Assembly: GCA_934525735.1 (NCBI GenBank)
Contig: CAKSZM010000089.1
Span: forward strand, 1-6,135
From: an uncultured Faecalibacterium sp.
GTDB taxonomy: Bacteria > Bacillota > Clostridia > Oscillospirales > Ruminococcaceae
DNA length: 6,135 nt
Direction: 5' to 3'
In this document: piece after piece, positions 1-5,619 of the stretch
Numbering within the stretch: position 1 is the stretch's first letter
Layout of the letters: each line of letters begins with the position of its first letter
Made by a program: the position numbers and the translations under genes
Notes under the pieces: generated by a model
Told to the model about the DNA's origin: nothing
The model's database searches: none
The model's input: the letters and a program-made list of their open reading frames with translations, nothing else

Positions 1-40
1 GAGAGACCCCGCTGTGCGCGTATGCAAAACAACTGCAAAA

Positions 41-45
41 AGGAG
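41..45 (+). promoter_or_regulatory. Ribosome binding site deciding the acpP start
   Basis: AGGAG preceded by an A-run, nine bases before ATG 55. It selects this start over the in-frame ATG at 22, which has no purine-rich site ahead of it. Confidence 0.75.
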
Positions 46-54
46 ACCACAGGA

Positions 55-294
55 ATGGATACTTTTGAAAAAATCCGTGCATTGCTGGCGGAGCAGCTGG
101 ACATTGACCCGGAAAAGATCACCCCGGACAGCGACATCATGAGCGATTTCGAGGCCGACAGCCTGGACATCGTGGACATGGTGATGACGCTGGAGGACGA
201 GTTCGGCATCGAGGTGCCGGACGACGCCATTGAGTCTCTGCGCACCGTGGGCGATGTGGTAAACTTTGTGGACAGCCACACGCAGAACAACTGA
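55..294 (+). CDS. acpP: Acyl carrier protein
   Basis: Small acidic protein of 79 residues, the usual ACP length. It carries growing acyl chains on a phosphopantetheine arm for cytoplasmic type II fatty acid synthesis. The attachment site is visible as EADSLD with the modified serine at residue 36, followed by the typical acidic helix II (DIVDMVMTLEDEFGIEVPD) and a C-terminal helix ending FVDSHTQNN. I start it at ATG 55 because an AGGAG lies at 41-45, nine bases upstream. An in-frame ATG at 22 would add eleven poorly ACP-like residues and place that ribosome site inside the gene. The 54 bases upstream show no recognisable gene end or promoter. A terminator follows directly, so the message probably ends here. 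It could be a dedicated ACP of another pathway, but no biosynthetic genes are adjacent. Confidence 0.95.
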   Translation: MDTFEKIRALLAEQLDIDPEKITPDSDIMSDFEADSLDIVDMVMTLEDEFGIEVPDDAIESLRTVGDVVNFVDSHTQNN

Positions 295-303
295 TTTTGG
301 TAA

Positions 304-361
304 AAAGCCCCGCCCCTTACAGCGCGGCACCCGGCTGCTGCTGCAGACGGGGCTTTATTTT
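304..361 (+). terminator. Rho-independent terminator after acpP
   Basis: AAAGCCCCG (304-312) pairs perfectly with CGGGGCTTT (348-356), and the transcript continues as TATTTT. The intervening 35 bases are GC-rich and can form an inner helix (CAGC at 320-323 with GCTG near 334-340). It begins ten bases after the acpP stop. Because no promoter is obvious between it and proS, it could also act as an attenuator for proS. Confidence 0.75.
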
Positions 362-365
362 GGTT

Positions 366-394
366 CGTGCGGAACGCCCGGCGTTTGGCGCACG
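366..394 (+). promoter_or_regulatory. Leader hairpin just upstream of the proS ribosome site
   Basis: CGTGCG (366-371) pairs with CGCACG (389-394), and inside it AACGC (373-377) pairs with GCGTT (381-385) around a three-base loop. The helix ends six bases before the AGGAGG (400-405) of proS. It has no T-run, so it is not a terminator. It could influence translation or stabilise the message. I see no T-box consensus in this leader. Function is inferred only from position. Confidence 0.4.
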
Positions 395-416
395 GCCTTA
401 GGAGGAAAAAACAAAA

Positions 417-1856
417 ATGGCAAAAGACAACAAGAAGCTCGTGCAGGCGATCACCAGCCAGGAAGAAAACTTCGCACAGTGGTACACCGACATCTGCGTC
501 AAGGCAGAGCTGGTGGAGTACTCCAGCGTGAAGGGTTTCATCATCCTGCGCCCCTACGGCCAGGCTATCTGGGAGCTGATCCAGAAGGATCTGGACACCC
601 GGTTCAAGGCCACCGGCCATGAGAACGTGGCTATGCCTGTGCTGATCCCGGAGAGCCTGCTGCAGAAGGAAGGCGAGCTGGTCAATGGCTTCGCGCCGGA
701 GGTGGCGTGGGTCACGATGGGCGGCTCCGACAAGCTGGAAGAGCGTCTGGCCGTGCGTCCCACCAGTGAGACCATGTTCTGCGACCACTGGTCCCGCGTG
801 CTGCACAGCTACCGCGAGCTTCCCATGAAGTACAACCAGTGGTGCAGCGTGGTGCGCTGGGAAAAGACCACCCGCCCCTTCCTGCGCAGCCGTGAGTTCT
901 GGTGGCAGGAAGGCCACACCATCCATGAGACTGCCGCCGAGGCGGAGGCCGAGACCCAGCAGCAGCTGAACTGCTACGCAGACGTCTGCGAGCAGGATCT
1001 GGCCATCCCCGTGGTGAAGGGCCGCAAGACCGACAAGGAGAAGTTTGCCGGTGCCGAGGCCACCTACACCATCGAAGCCATGATGAAGGACGGCAAGGCG
1101 CTGCAGAGCGGCACCAGCCACTACTTCGGCGACAAGTTCAGCAAGGCATACGACGTCACCTTTACCGGCCGCGACAACCAGCTGCATCACCCGTTCCAGA
1201 CCAGCTGGGGCGTTTCCACCCGTCTGGTGGGCGCTATCATCATGACCCACGGCGACGATGACGGCTTGATCCTGCCCCCGGCCATCGCTCCCATTCAGGT
1301 GGTCGTGGTGCCCATCGCCGCCCACAAGCCCGGCGTCTCCGAGAAGGCTGCCGAGCTGGCCGAAAAGATCAGCAAGTATGCCCGCGTGAAGCTGGATGAC
1401 AGCGACAACGCACCCGGCTGGAAGTTCTCCCAGTGGGAGATGAAGGGCGTGCCCCTGCGTCTGGAGATCGGCCCCAAGGATCTGGAGAAGAACCAGTGCG
1501 TGCTGGTGCGCCGCGACACCCGCGAGAAGGTGTTTGTCTCTCTGGACGAGCTGGAGACCGCGATCCCCGCTCAGCTGGAAGCTCTGCGCAAGGATCTGTA
1601 CCAGCGCGCTCTCGAGAACCGCGAGAAGCGCACTTGGTCTGCCACCACCATGGACGAGGTGAAGGAGCTGGTGAAGAACAACACCGGCTACATCAAGACC
1701 ATGTGGTGCGGCGATCTGGCCTGCGAGATGAAGATGAAGGAAGAAGCTGGTCTGTCCAGCCGCTGCATGCCCTTCGAGCAGGAGCATCTGAGCGATGTGT
1801 GCCCCTGCTGCGGCAAGCCCGCCAAGACGATGGTCTACTGGGGCATTGCCTACTAA
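417..1856 (+). CDS. proS: Prolyl-tRNA synthetase, archaeal/eukaryotic type with zinc domain
   Basis: Class II aminoacyl-tRNA synthetase charging tRNA-Pro with proline in the cytoplasm. At 479 residues it matches the short archaeal-type ProRS, not the longer (~570-residue) bacterial form with an editing insertion. Visible elements in order: the RPTSET proline-binding segment (114-119); motif 2 around [15 protein letters not shown] with WWQEGH (147-167); the [11 protein letters not shown] substrate loop (231-241); motif 3 with SWGVSTR (263-269); an anticodon-binding domain from about 290 to 400. The C-terminal domain has Cys431, Cys436, Cys462 and Cys465, whose 5/26/3 spacing fits the zinc site known from this family, and the chain ends in the characteristic WGIAY with terminal tyrosine. 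ATG 417 has AGGAGG eleven bases upstream. No promoter is clear between the acpP terminator and this gene. The gene is intact. Confidence 0.97.
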   Translation: MAKDNKKLVQAITSQEENFAQWYTDICVKAELVEYSSVKGFIILRPYGQAIWELIQKDLDTRFKATGHENVAMPVLIPESLLQKEGELVNGFAPEVAWVTMGGSDKLEERLAVRPTSETMFCDHWSRVLHSYRELPMKYNQWCSVVRWEKTTRPFLRSREFWWQEGHTIHETAAEAEAETQQQLNCYADVCEQDLAIPVVKGRKTDKEKFAGAEATYTIEAMMKDGKALQSGTSHYFGDKFSKAYDVTFTGRDNQLHHPFQTSWGVSTRLVGAIIMTHGDDDGLILPPAIAPIQVVVVPIAAHKPGVSEKAAELAEKISKYARVKLDDSDNAPGWKFSQWEMKGVPLRLEIGPKDLEKNQCVLVRRDTREKVFVSLDELETAIPAQLEALRKDLYQRALENREKRTWSATTMDEVKELVKNNTGYIKTMWCGDLACEMKMKEEAGLSSRCMPFEQEHLSDVCPCCGKPAKTMVYWGIAY

Positions 1857-1873
1857 GCACCTGATATAACTGT

Positions 1874-1923
1874 AAAAAGGGGCTGTTGCACATCGTTTTA
1901 GCCGAAAGTGCAGCAGCCTTTTT
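1874..1923 (+). terminator. Terminator of proS
   Basis: The left arm AAAAAGG-GG-CTGTTGCAC (1874-1891) pairs with GTGCAGCAGCCTTTTT (1908-1923). This gives 16 pairs including one G-U, with a two-base bulge, a 16-base loop and a terminal T-run. It starts 18 bases after the proS stop. It overlaps the left end of the palindromic element. Confidence 0.8.
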
Positions 1924-2098
1924 CAAAATCAAACGTATAATCAAACAATTCAAAAAAGCATGTGCATCACAAATCCATCGAAAATTTCTGATTTTTGAGA
2001 AAATTTGTTGCACATGCTTTTTTTGTTAGACATTGATGCTGTTTGATTCTTACGCCTATTCGTACAAAAATAGGGGCTGTCGCATGTGCAACAGCCCA
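1879..2098. mobile_element. MITE-like palindromic element, no coding capacity
   Basis: GGGCTGTTGCACAT (1880-1893) is exactly inverted as ATGTGCAACAGCCC (2084-2097), giving 14-bp terminal inverted repeats. The interior is symmetric about the same centre (near 1988): AATCAAAC (1927-1934) is inverted at 2041-2048, and AAAAAAGCATGTGCA (1952-1966) at 2009-2023. The latter stem extends inwards through ACAAAT/ATTTGT and TCGAAAAT/ATTTTTGA. It holds no plausible gene. The ends resemble the GG..CTGTTGCA termini of IS6-type insertion sequences as I remember them, but no target duplication is visible. Alternatively it is a cluster of terminators that share words by descent. Confidence 0.5.
1952..2024. 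terminator. Long central hairpin, bidirectional terminator-like
   Basis: A perfect 15-bp stem (1952-1966 with 2009-2023) continues after a two-base bulge with six pairs (1969-1974/2003-2008) and a further eight pairs near the tip (1978-1985/1991-1998). A- and T-runs flank it, so a T-run follows the helix in either direction. It could stop transcription arriving from both convergent genes, or simply be the core of the repeated element. Confidence 0.6.
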
Positions 2099-2107
2099 TT
2101 TTCTTTT
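2066..2107. terminator. Third hairpin, bidirectional terminator-like
   Basis: GGGCTGT (2074-2080) pairs with ACAGCCC (2091-2097) around a short loop that can itself pair (GC/GC). ATTTTCTTTT follows on the plus strand and CTATTTTTG on the minus strand. It forms the right end of the palindromic element. Confidence 0.55.
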
Positions 2108-2159
2108 ACGCAAGAGTTGAAACTGGAGGAGGATGCTTTCCGATCCGGGTCTCCCCGTG

Positions 2160-2199
2160 AAAATGCAGCGCCGGACAGACTGCAGTCTGTCCGGCGCTG
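2160..2199 (-). terminator. Perfect 34-bp palindrome, probable terminator of the SPFH gene
   Basis: Bases 2166-2199 are a perfect palindrome centred on CTGCAG (2180-2185), arm CAGCGCCGGACAGACTG. As RNA it would form about a 15-bp helix with a TGCA tetraloop. On the minus strand it begins 16 bases past the SPFH stop and is followed by CATTTTC, a weak T-run. Intrinsic termination is likely; a protein-binding site cannot be excluded. Confidence 0.65.
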
Positions 2200-2214
2200 T
2201 CCGATCTGAAATGA

Positions 2215-3120
2215 TTACTCTGCGTCCTTCGGGTCAGTCATCAGCTCCTTGATGCTGGGCACCACGCCGCCCAGATTCTGCAGCTCGGAGGGGATGATGA
2301 TCTTGGTGGCTTTGCCGTTGGCGACTTTCGCCAGAGCTTCCAGGCTGCGGATGGCCAGCACCTTGTCGCTGGGCATGGCCTCGTTCAGCAGGCGGATGGC
2401 ATCGGCGTTGGCCTTCTGCACGGCCAGAATGGCCTGTGCTTCGCCTTCGGCTTCCAGAATGCGCTGCTGCTTGACGGCATCGGCACGCAGGATGGCGGCT
2501 TCCTTTTCGCCTTCGGCAGCGGTGATGGCAGCCTGCTTTTCACCGTCGGCCTTCAGGATGACGGCGCGCTTTTCGCGCTCGGCCTTCATCTGCTTTTCCA
2601 TGGCTTCCTGGATCTCCTTCGGCGGGATGATGTTCTTGACCTCGACGCGGTTGACCTTGATGCCCCACTTGTCGGTGGCTTCGTCCAGAATGGCGGTGAT
2701 CTTGCCGTTGATGACGTCGCGGCTGGTCAGGGTGTGGTCCAGCTCCATCTCACCGATGATGTTGCGCAGGGTGGTGGCAGAAAGGCTCTCGATGGCGGCG
2801 ATGGGCTGGTTGACACCGTAGGTGTAAAGCTTGGCGTCCATCACCTGGAAGAACACCACGGTATCGATCTGCATGGTAACGTTATCGCGGGTAATGACCG
2901 GCTGAGGGGGAAAGTCTGCGACCTGCTCCTTCAGGCTTACTTTTTTGGCAACGCGCTCGATGAACGGGATCTTGATGTGCAGGCCGGCGGTCCATGTATC
3001 GGAATAGCTGCCCAGCCGTTCGATGACGTATACCTTGGACTGCGGCACAATGACGATGTTGGTGACGACCACCAGCAGGACCACAAAGACCAGTGCGAGG
3101 ATCAGAAAAAACATGACCAT
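2215..3120 (-). CDS. SPFH/stomatin-like membrane protein (band 7 family)
   Basis: Protein of 301 residues anchored by one N-terminal hydrophobic helix (about 2-24), with no cleavage site evident. The SPFH domain runs from about 25 to 185 and shows the family's VPQSKVYVIERLGSY, GLHIKIPF and NIIPPKEIQEAMEKQMKAEREKRA-type landmarks. A charged Ala/Glu-rich coiled coil covers roughly 167-245. A short C-terminal segment (KIIIPSELQNLGG) follows, as in QmcA/stomatin-type proteins. Such proteins form large oligomeric rings or microdomains at the membrane and scaffold proteases or membrane quality control. The exact partner here is unknown. ATG 3120 has AGGAG seven bases upstream; the ATG two codons later is worse spaced. 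The gene starts 27 bases after the NfeD gene, so the two are probably co-transcribed. Confidence 0.92.
   Translation of the reverse strand: MVMFFLILALVFVVLLVVVTNIVIVPQSKVYVIERLGSYSDTWTAGLHIKIPFIERVAKKVSLKEQVADFPPQPVITRDNVTMQIDTVVFFQVMDAKLYTYGVNQPIAAIESLSATTLRNIIGEMELDHTLTSRDVINGKITAILDEATDKWGIKVNRVEVKNIIPPKEIQEAMEKQMKAEREKRAVILKADGEKQAAITAAEGEKEAAILRADAVKQQRILEAEGEAQAILAVQKANADAIRLLNEAMPSDKVLAIRSLEALAKVANGKATKIIIPSELQNLGGVVPSIKELMTDPKDAE
2419..2583 (-). repeat. Five tandem 11-residue repeats in the SPFH coiled coil
   Basis: Residues 180-234 divide into five units of eleven: AEREKRAVILK, ADGEKQAAITA, AEGEKEAAILR, ADAVKQQRILE and AEGEAQAILAV. Each begins Ala-acidic and has aliphatic residues at positions 9-10 or close by. 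Eleven-residue spacing implies a hendecad, nearly straight coiled coil instead of heptads. Confidence 0.75.
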
Positions 3121-3147
3121 AACAGTTCTCCTTTTGTTGTATGGGGG

Positions 3148-3588
3148 TTACACTTCGGCCAGAACGGGTTCTACGATGAGCAGGGTGCTATGGATCTCGG
3201 TGATGCGGCAGCGGCTGCCCGGGGCCAGTGTGTCGCCGGGTGTAGCGCACTGGGCGTTCCAGTCCACGCCGTCCAGCCGGACACGGCCCGGGACGTCGGC
3301 GGTGACGGTGGTCAGCACGGTGGCTTCCCGGCCAAGGTTGCGGTCGCCGTTGGTAGGGGTGGACTTCTGCCGCAGCTTTGCGGCCAGCGGCCGGAACGCC
3401 AGCAGACACAGGATGCTCACCACGATGAACACCAGCGCCTGCACCCGGAACGAATCGGTGAACAGGCAGGTGAGCAGGGCGGTGGCAGCCCCGGCGGCGA
3501 ACCAGATGCTGGTCATGCTGACGGTGGCGGCTTCTAAAATCAGGAAACACACCGCAGCGGCCAGCCAGAGAAATGGAACAGGATTCAT
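3148..3588 (-). CDS. NfeD-family membrane protein
   Basis: Protein of 146 residues with three hydrophobic segments (about 6-25, 27-43 and 49-69), then a soluble OB-fold domain from about 84 to 146. The pattern NLGREATVLTTV...GRVRLDGVDWNAQC...PGSRCRITEIHSTLLIVEP is typical of the short NfeD form, which lacks the ClpP-like protease domain. NfeD proteins are encoded next to SPFH proteins in many bacteria and are thought to interact with them at the membrane, and that is the arrangement here. ATG 3588 has AGGAGG eight bases upstream, and a promoter at 3612-3642 would give a leader of about 17 bases. It is probably the first gene of an operon with the SPFH gene. Biochemical role is not known. Confidence 0.88.
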   Translation of the reverse strand: MNPVPFLWLAAAVCFLILEAATVSMTSIWFAAGAATALLTCLFTDSFRVQALVFIVVSILCLLAFRPLAAKLRQKSTPTNGDRNLGREATVLTTVTADVPGRVRLDGVDWNAQCATPGDTLAPGSRCRITEIHSTLLIVEPVLAEV

Positions 3589-3611
3589 GGGGATTCCCTC
3601 CTTATGCCTCT

Positions 3612-3642
3612 ATTATAGGGGTTCCCCCAGGGGGAAGGTCAA
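3612..3642 (-). promoter_or_regulatory. Promoter of nfeD-SPFH with MerR-type operator
   Basis: On the minus strand TTGACC (3642-3637) and a perfect TATAAT (3617-3612) are separated by 19 bases. The spacer carries the dyad TTCCCCC-T-GGGGGAA (3636-3622). A long 19-20 bp spacer with a central dyad beginning right at the -35 box (TTGACCTTCCCC) is characteristic of promoters activated by MerR-family regulators such as CueR. The predicted start is near 3605. No merR gene lies in the window, so the regulator is unknown. Confidence 0.65.
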
Positions 3643-3688
3643 GGCTTTTTTGCTGGAACGTTGCGCAGAAAACGAAATAGGGAATAAG

Positions 3689-5545
3689 TTACTGGATATC
3701 GTAGTAGCTGTGATCCGGGTTGTGGCCGTTTTCTTCCACCACGATGGTAAAGCCCATGGGGTTCACCTCGGTATGCTTGCCGGAAGCCAGCGGTTCCACG
3801 ATGATGTGCTCGGAGCGGTTGACGATGATCTCTGCCGTCTCCACTTCGCCCACGCGCTGGTAGTGCAGGATGCCGTCCTGCGCACGCAGCACCCGCAGCT
3901 CACCGGTGCGGAAGGCCTCGCAGCTGTGGCGCAGCTGCGCCAACTGCGCCAGCACCGGGCGCAGGCGCTTTTCGTGGCTGTCCCAGCAGTAGAAGGCGCG
4001 GTTGAAGGGGTCGCGGTAGCCCTGCATCCCGATCTCATCGCCGTAGTACAGGCAGGGTACGCCGGGCAGGGTATAGATGATGGCATAGGCCATGCGCAGG
4101 CGCAGCATGCCTTCCTCGTAGGCTTCGCCGGTGACGCAGCGCCCGCTCTGCCACTCGCGGCCGCGGCCGTTGGCAGGCTCGTCGGCAATGACGGTCAGGG
4201 CGCGCTCGGTGTCGTGGGTGGACAGGAAGTTCAGGGCGGTGTTCATGGCAGGGGCGGGGTAATGCTCGCAGATGGACAGAATCTCGCCCATGGCCTGCTC
4301 GGCGGGCTTGCCCTTCACAAAGTCCAGCACGGCGTTCTTGAAGGGATAGTTCATCACGCTGTCCAGCCCTTTGCCCCGCAGATAGGTGCGGCGGTGGCCG
4401 AAGCCGAACTTTGTGGTGGCATCCTCCCACACTTCGCCCAGCAGGAACTTTTCCGGGCTGACCCGCTTGACGGCGGTGCGGATCTTCTCAATGAAGGCGT
4501 CCGGCAGCTCGTCGGCCACATCCAGCCGGAAACCGGCGGCACCCCGGCGCAGCCAGGTATCAATGACGCCGCCCTCACCGGTGATGAACTCCACAAAGGA
4601 GGGCGTTTCCTCGTTGACCTCCGGCAGGGTCTCGAAGCCCCACCAGCTGCGGTAGCCGCCCTTATACTTGGGGTCGAAGTCGTACCAGCTGCGGTAGGGG
4701 GAGTTGGGATCGCGGTAGGCACCGCCCTCGCCGTAGCGGCCTTCGCGGTTGAAGTAACGGCTGTCGGAGCCGGTGTGGCTGAACACGCCGTCCAGCACGA
4801 TGCCAATGCCGTACTTGGCGGCCTCGCGGCAGAGCACCTCAAACTCCTCGTTGGTGCCCAGCAGCGGGTCCACGTTCAGGTAGTCGGCGGTGTTGTAGCG
4901 GTGGTTGGAGTGCGCCTCAAAGATGGGGTTCAGGTACAGATAATCCACGCCCATCTCCCGCAGGTAGGGCAGCTTGATACGGATGCCCTCCAGATCGCCG
5001 CCGAAGTAGTCCTCGTTCAGGTGGCCGCCGGTCTCGTTGGGCTGCCAGAAGGGTTCGGCGTGCTTGTCGGCCTGATACAGCCGGTCCGGGAAGGGCATGG
5101 GCTTGTTCTCGATGCCCTCACAGAAGCGGTCGGGGAAGATCTGATAGAATACCTTGCCCTTGATGCACTCCGGCGTCTGGAAGTCCGGCTCGTAGACGGT
5201 GAGCTGCCAGCTTTCGCCCTCCTGCCAGCTGACCACGCCGCAGTTGTCCGGCCCGCGCATGATGCGGCGAAAGTCGGTGTAGAGGTCAAAGTAGTAGAAA
5301 TACAGGCCCGGGTCGTTCAGCGGCAGCTCGATGGAAAAGTGGTTTTGCTGCGGGGTCTGGCCGTCAAACTTCATGCGATAGTGCACAGGTACGTCGTATT
5401 TTCCTTCTTTCTGGATGACCAGATGCGGGTCAACGTAGCCCAGCTCTTCCGGAATGCAGAGGGTCAGGCGCACGGTCTGACCGGCCCGCAGCGCACCGAA
5501 GGGCTGCTTGAAATAGGGATCGTAACTATTGAACAGACAAGACAA
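3689..5545 (-). CDS. GH13 alpha-glucan hydrolase, neopullulanase/cyclomaltodextrinase-like
   Basis: Enzyme of 618 residues hydrolysing alpha-1,4 (possibly also alpha-1,6) links in maltodextrins or glycogen fragments. There is no signal peptide, so it is probably cytoplasmic. An N-terminal beta-sandwich region (about 1-125) precedes the barrel, which opens with KVFYQIFPDRF (131-141). Conserved GH13 regions are all present: DGVFSH (252-257), GFRLDVADE (338-346) with nucleophile Asp342, LLGEVWE (368-374) with acid/base Glu371, and STHDTE (442-447) with Asp445. LPEVN (307-311) resembles the extra region of neopullulanase-type enzymes. A C-terminal domain follows from about 540. The start is TTG at 5545, supported by AAAGGA eight bases upstream; the next internal Met is residue 58, inside conserved sequence. 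It follows a phosphorylase gene, suiting joint glycogen or maltodextrin breakdown. Exact specificity is not decidable from motifs. Confidence 0.93.
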   Translation of the reverse strand: MSCLFNSYDPYFKQPFGALRAGQTVRLTLCIPEELGYVDPHLVIQKEGKYDVPVHYRMKFDGQTPQQNHFSIELPLNDPGLYFYYFDLYTDFRRIMRGPDNCGVVSWQEGESWQLTVYEPDFQTPECIKGKVFYQIFPDRFCEGIENKPMPFPDRLYQADKHAEPFWQPNETGGHLNEDYFGGDLEGIRIKLPYLREMGVDYLYLNPIFEAHSNHRYNTADYLNVDPLLGTNEEFEVLCREAAKYGIGIVLDGVFSHTGSDSRYFNREGRYGEGGAYRDPNSPYRSWYDFDPKYKGGYRSWWGFETLPEVNEETPSFVEFITGEGGVIDTWLRRGAAGFRLDVADELPDAFIEKIRTAVKRVSPEKFLLGEVWEDATTKFGFGHRRTYLRGKGLDSVMNYPFKNAVLDFVKGKPAEQAMGEILSICEHYPAPAMNTALNFLSTHDTERALTVIADEPANGRGREWQSGRCVTGEAYEEGMLRLRMAYAIIYTLPGVPCLYYGDEIGMQGYRDPFNRAFYCWDSHEKRLRPVLAQLAQLRHSCEAFRTGELRVLRAQDGILHYQRVGEVETAEIIVNRSEHIIVEPLASGKHTEVNPMGFTIVVEENGHNPDHSYYDIQ

Positions 5546-5553
5546 AACGGTCG

Positions 5554-5559
5554 TCCTTT
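5554..5559 (-). promoter_or_regulatory. Ribosome binding site supporting the TTG start
   Basis: AAAGGA on the minus strand, eight bases before TTG 5545. It begins only three bases beyond the T-run of the preceding terminator. It supports the unusual start, since no ATG or GTG fits the reading frame nearby. Confidence 0.65.
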
Positions 5560-5562
5560 CTC

Positions 5563-5598
5563 AAAAAAGCCCCGGCGGGCAAAACGCCACCGGGGCTT
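5563..5598 (-). terminator. Terminator after the phosphorylase gene, possibly attenuating the GH13 gene
   Basis: On the minus strand AAGCCCCGG (5598-5590) pairs with CCGGGGCTT (5575-5567), followed by a T-run to 5563. Inner pairs GG/CC can extend the helix. On the plus strand the same helix is followed by GCATG and eight T, so it may work both ways. It fills the 74-base gap between the two genes. Confidence 0.85.
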
Positions 5599-5619
5599 GC
5601 ATGTTTTTTTTACAGGCTT

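Noticed and set aside
22..54. N-terminal extension of acpP from ATG 22
   Set aside because: The ribosome site at 41-45 lies within it and the added residues do not look like ACP sequence.
295..416. T-box riboswitch ahead of proS
   Set aside because: No AGGGTGGNACCGCG-like element or specifier-loop arrangement is visible, and the leader is too short for a canonical T-box.
2133..2252. A 39-codon plus-strand frame preceded by GGAGGAGG
   Set aside because: The ribosome-like purines sit almost against the ATG, and the frame runs across the palindrome and into the end of the SPFH gene antisense, with no recognisable protein.
2249..2821. Plus-strand open frame of 190 codons opposite the SPFH gene
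   Set aside because: Low-complexity Ala/Ser/Met composition typical of an antisense shadow; the opposite strand has a full family match.
3589..3688. Terminator after the GH13 gene
   Set aside because: The only dyad (3622-3636) lacks a following T-run on the minus strand and is better explained as the promoter spacer; the remaining bases show no stable hairpin.
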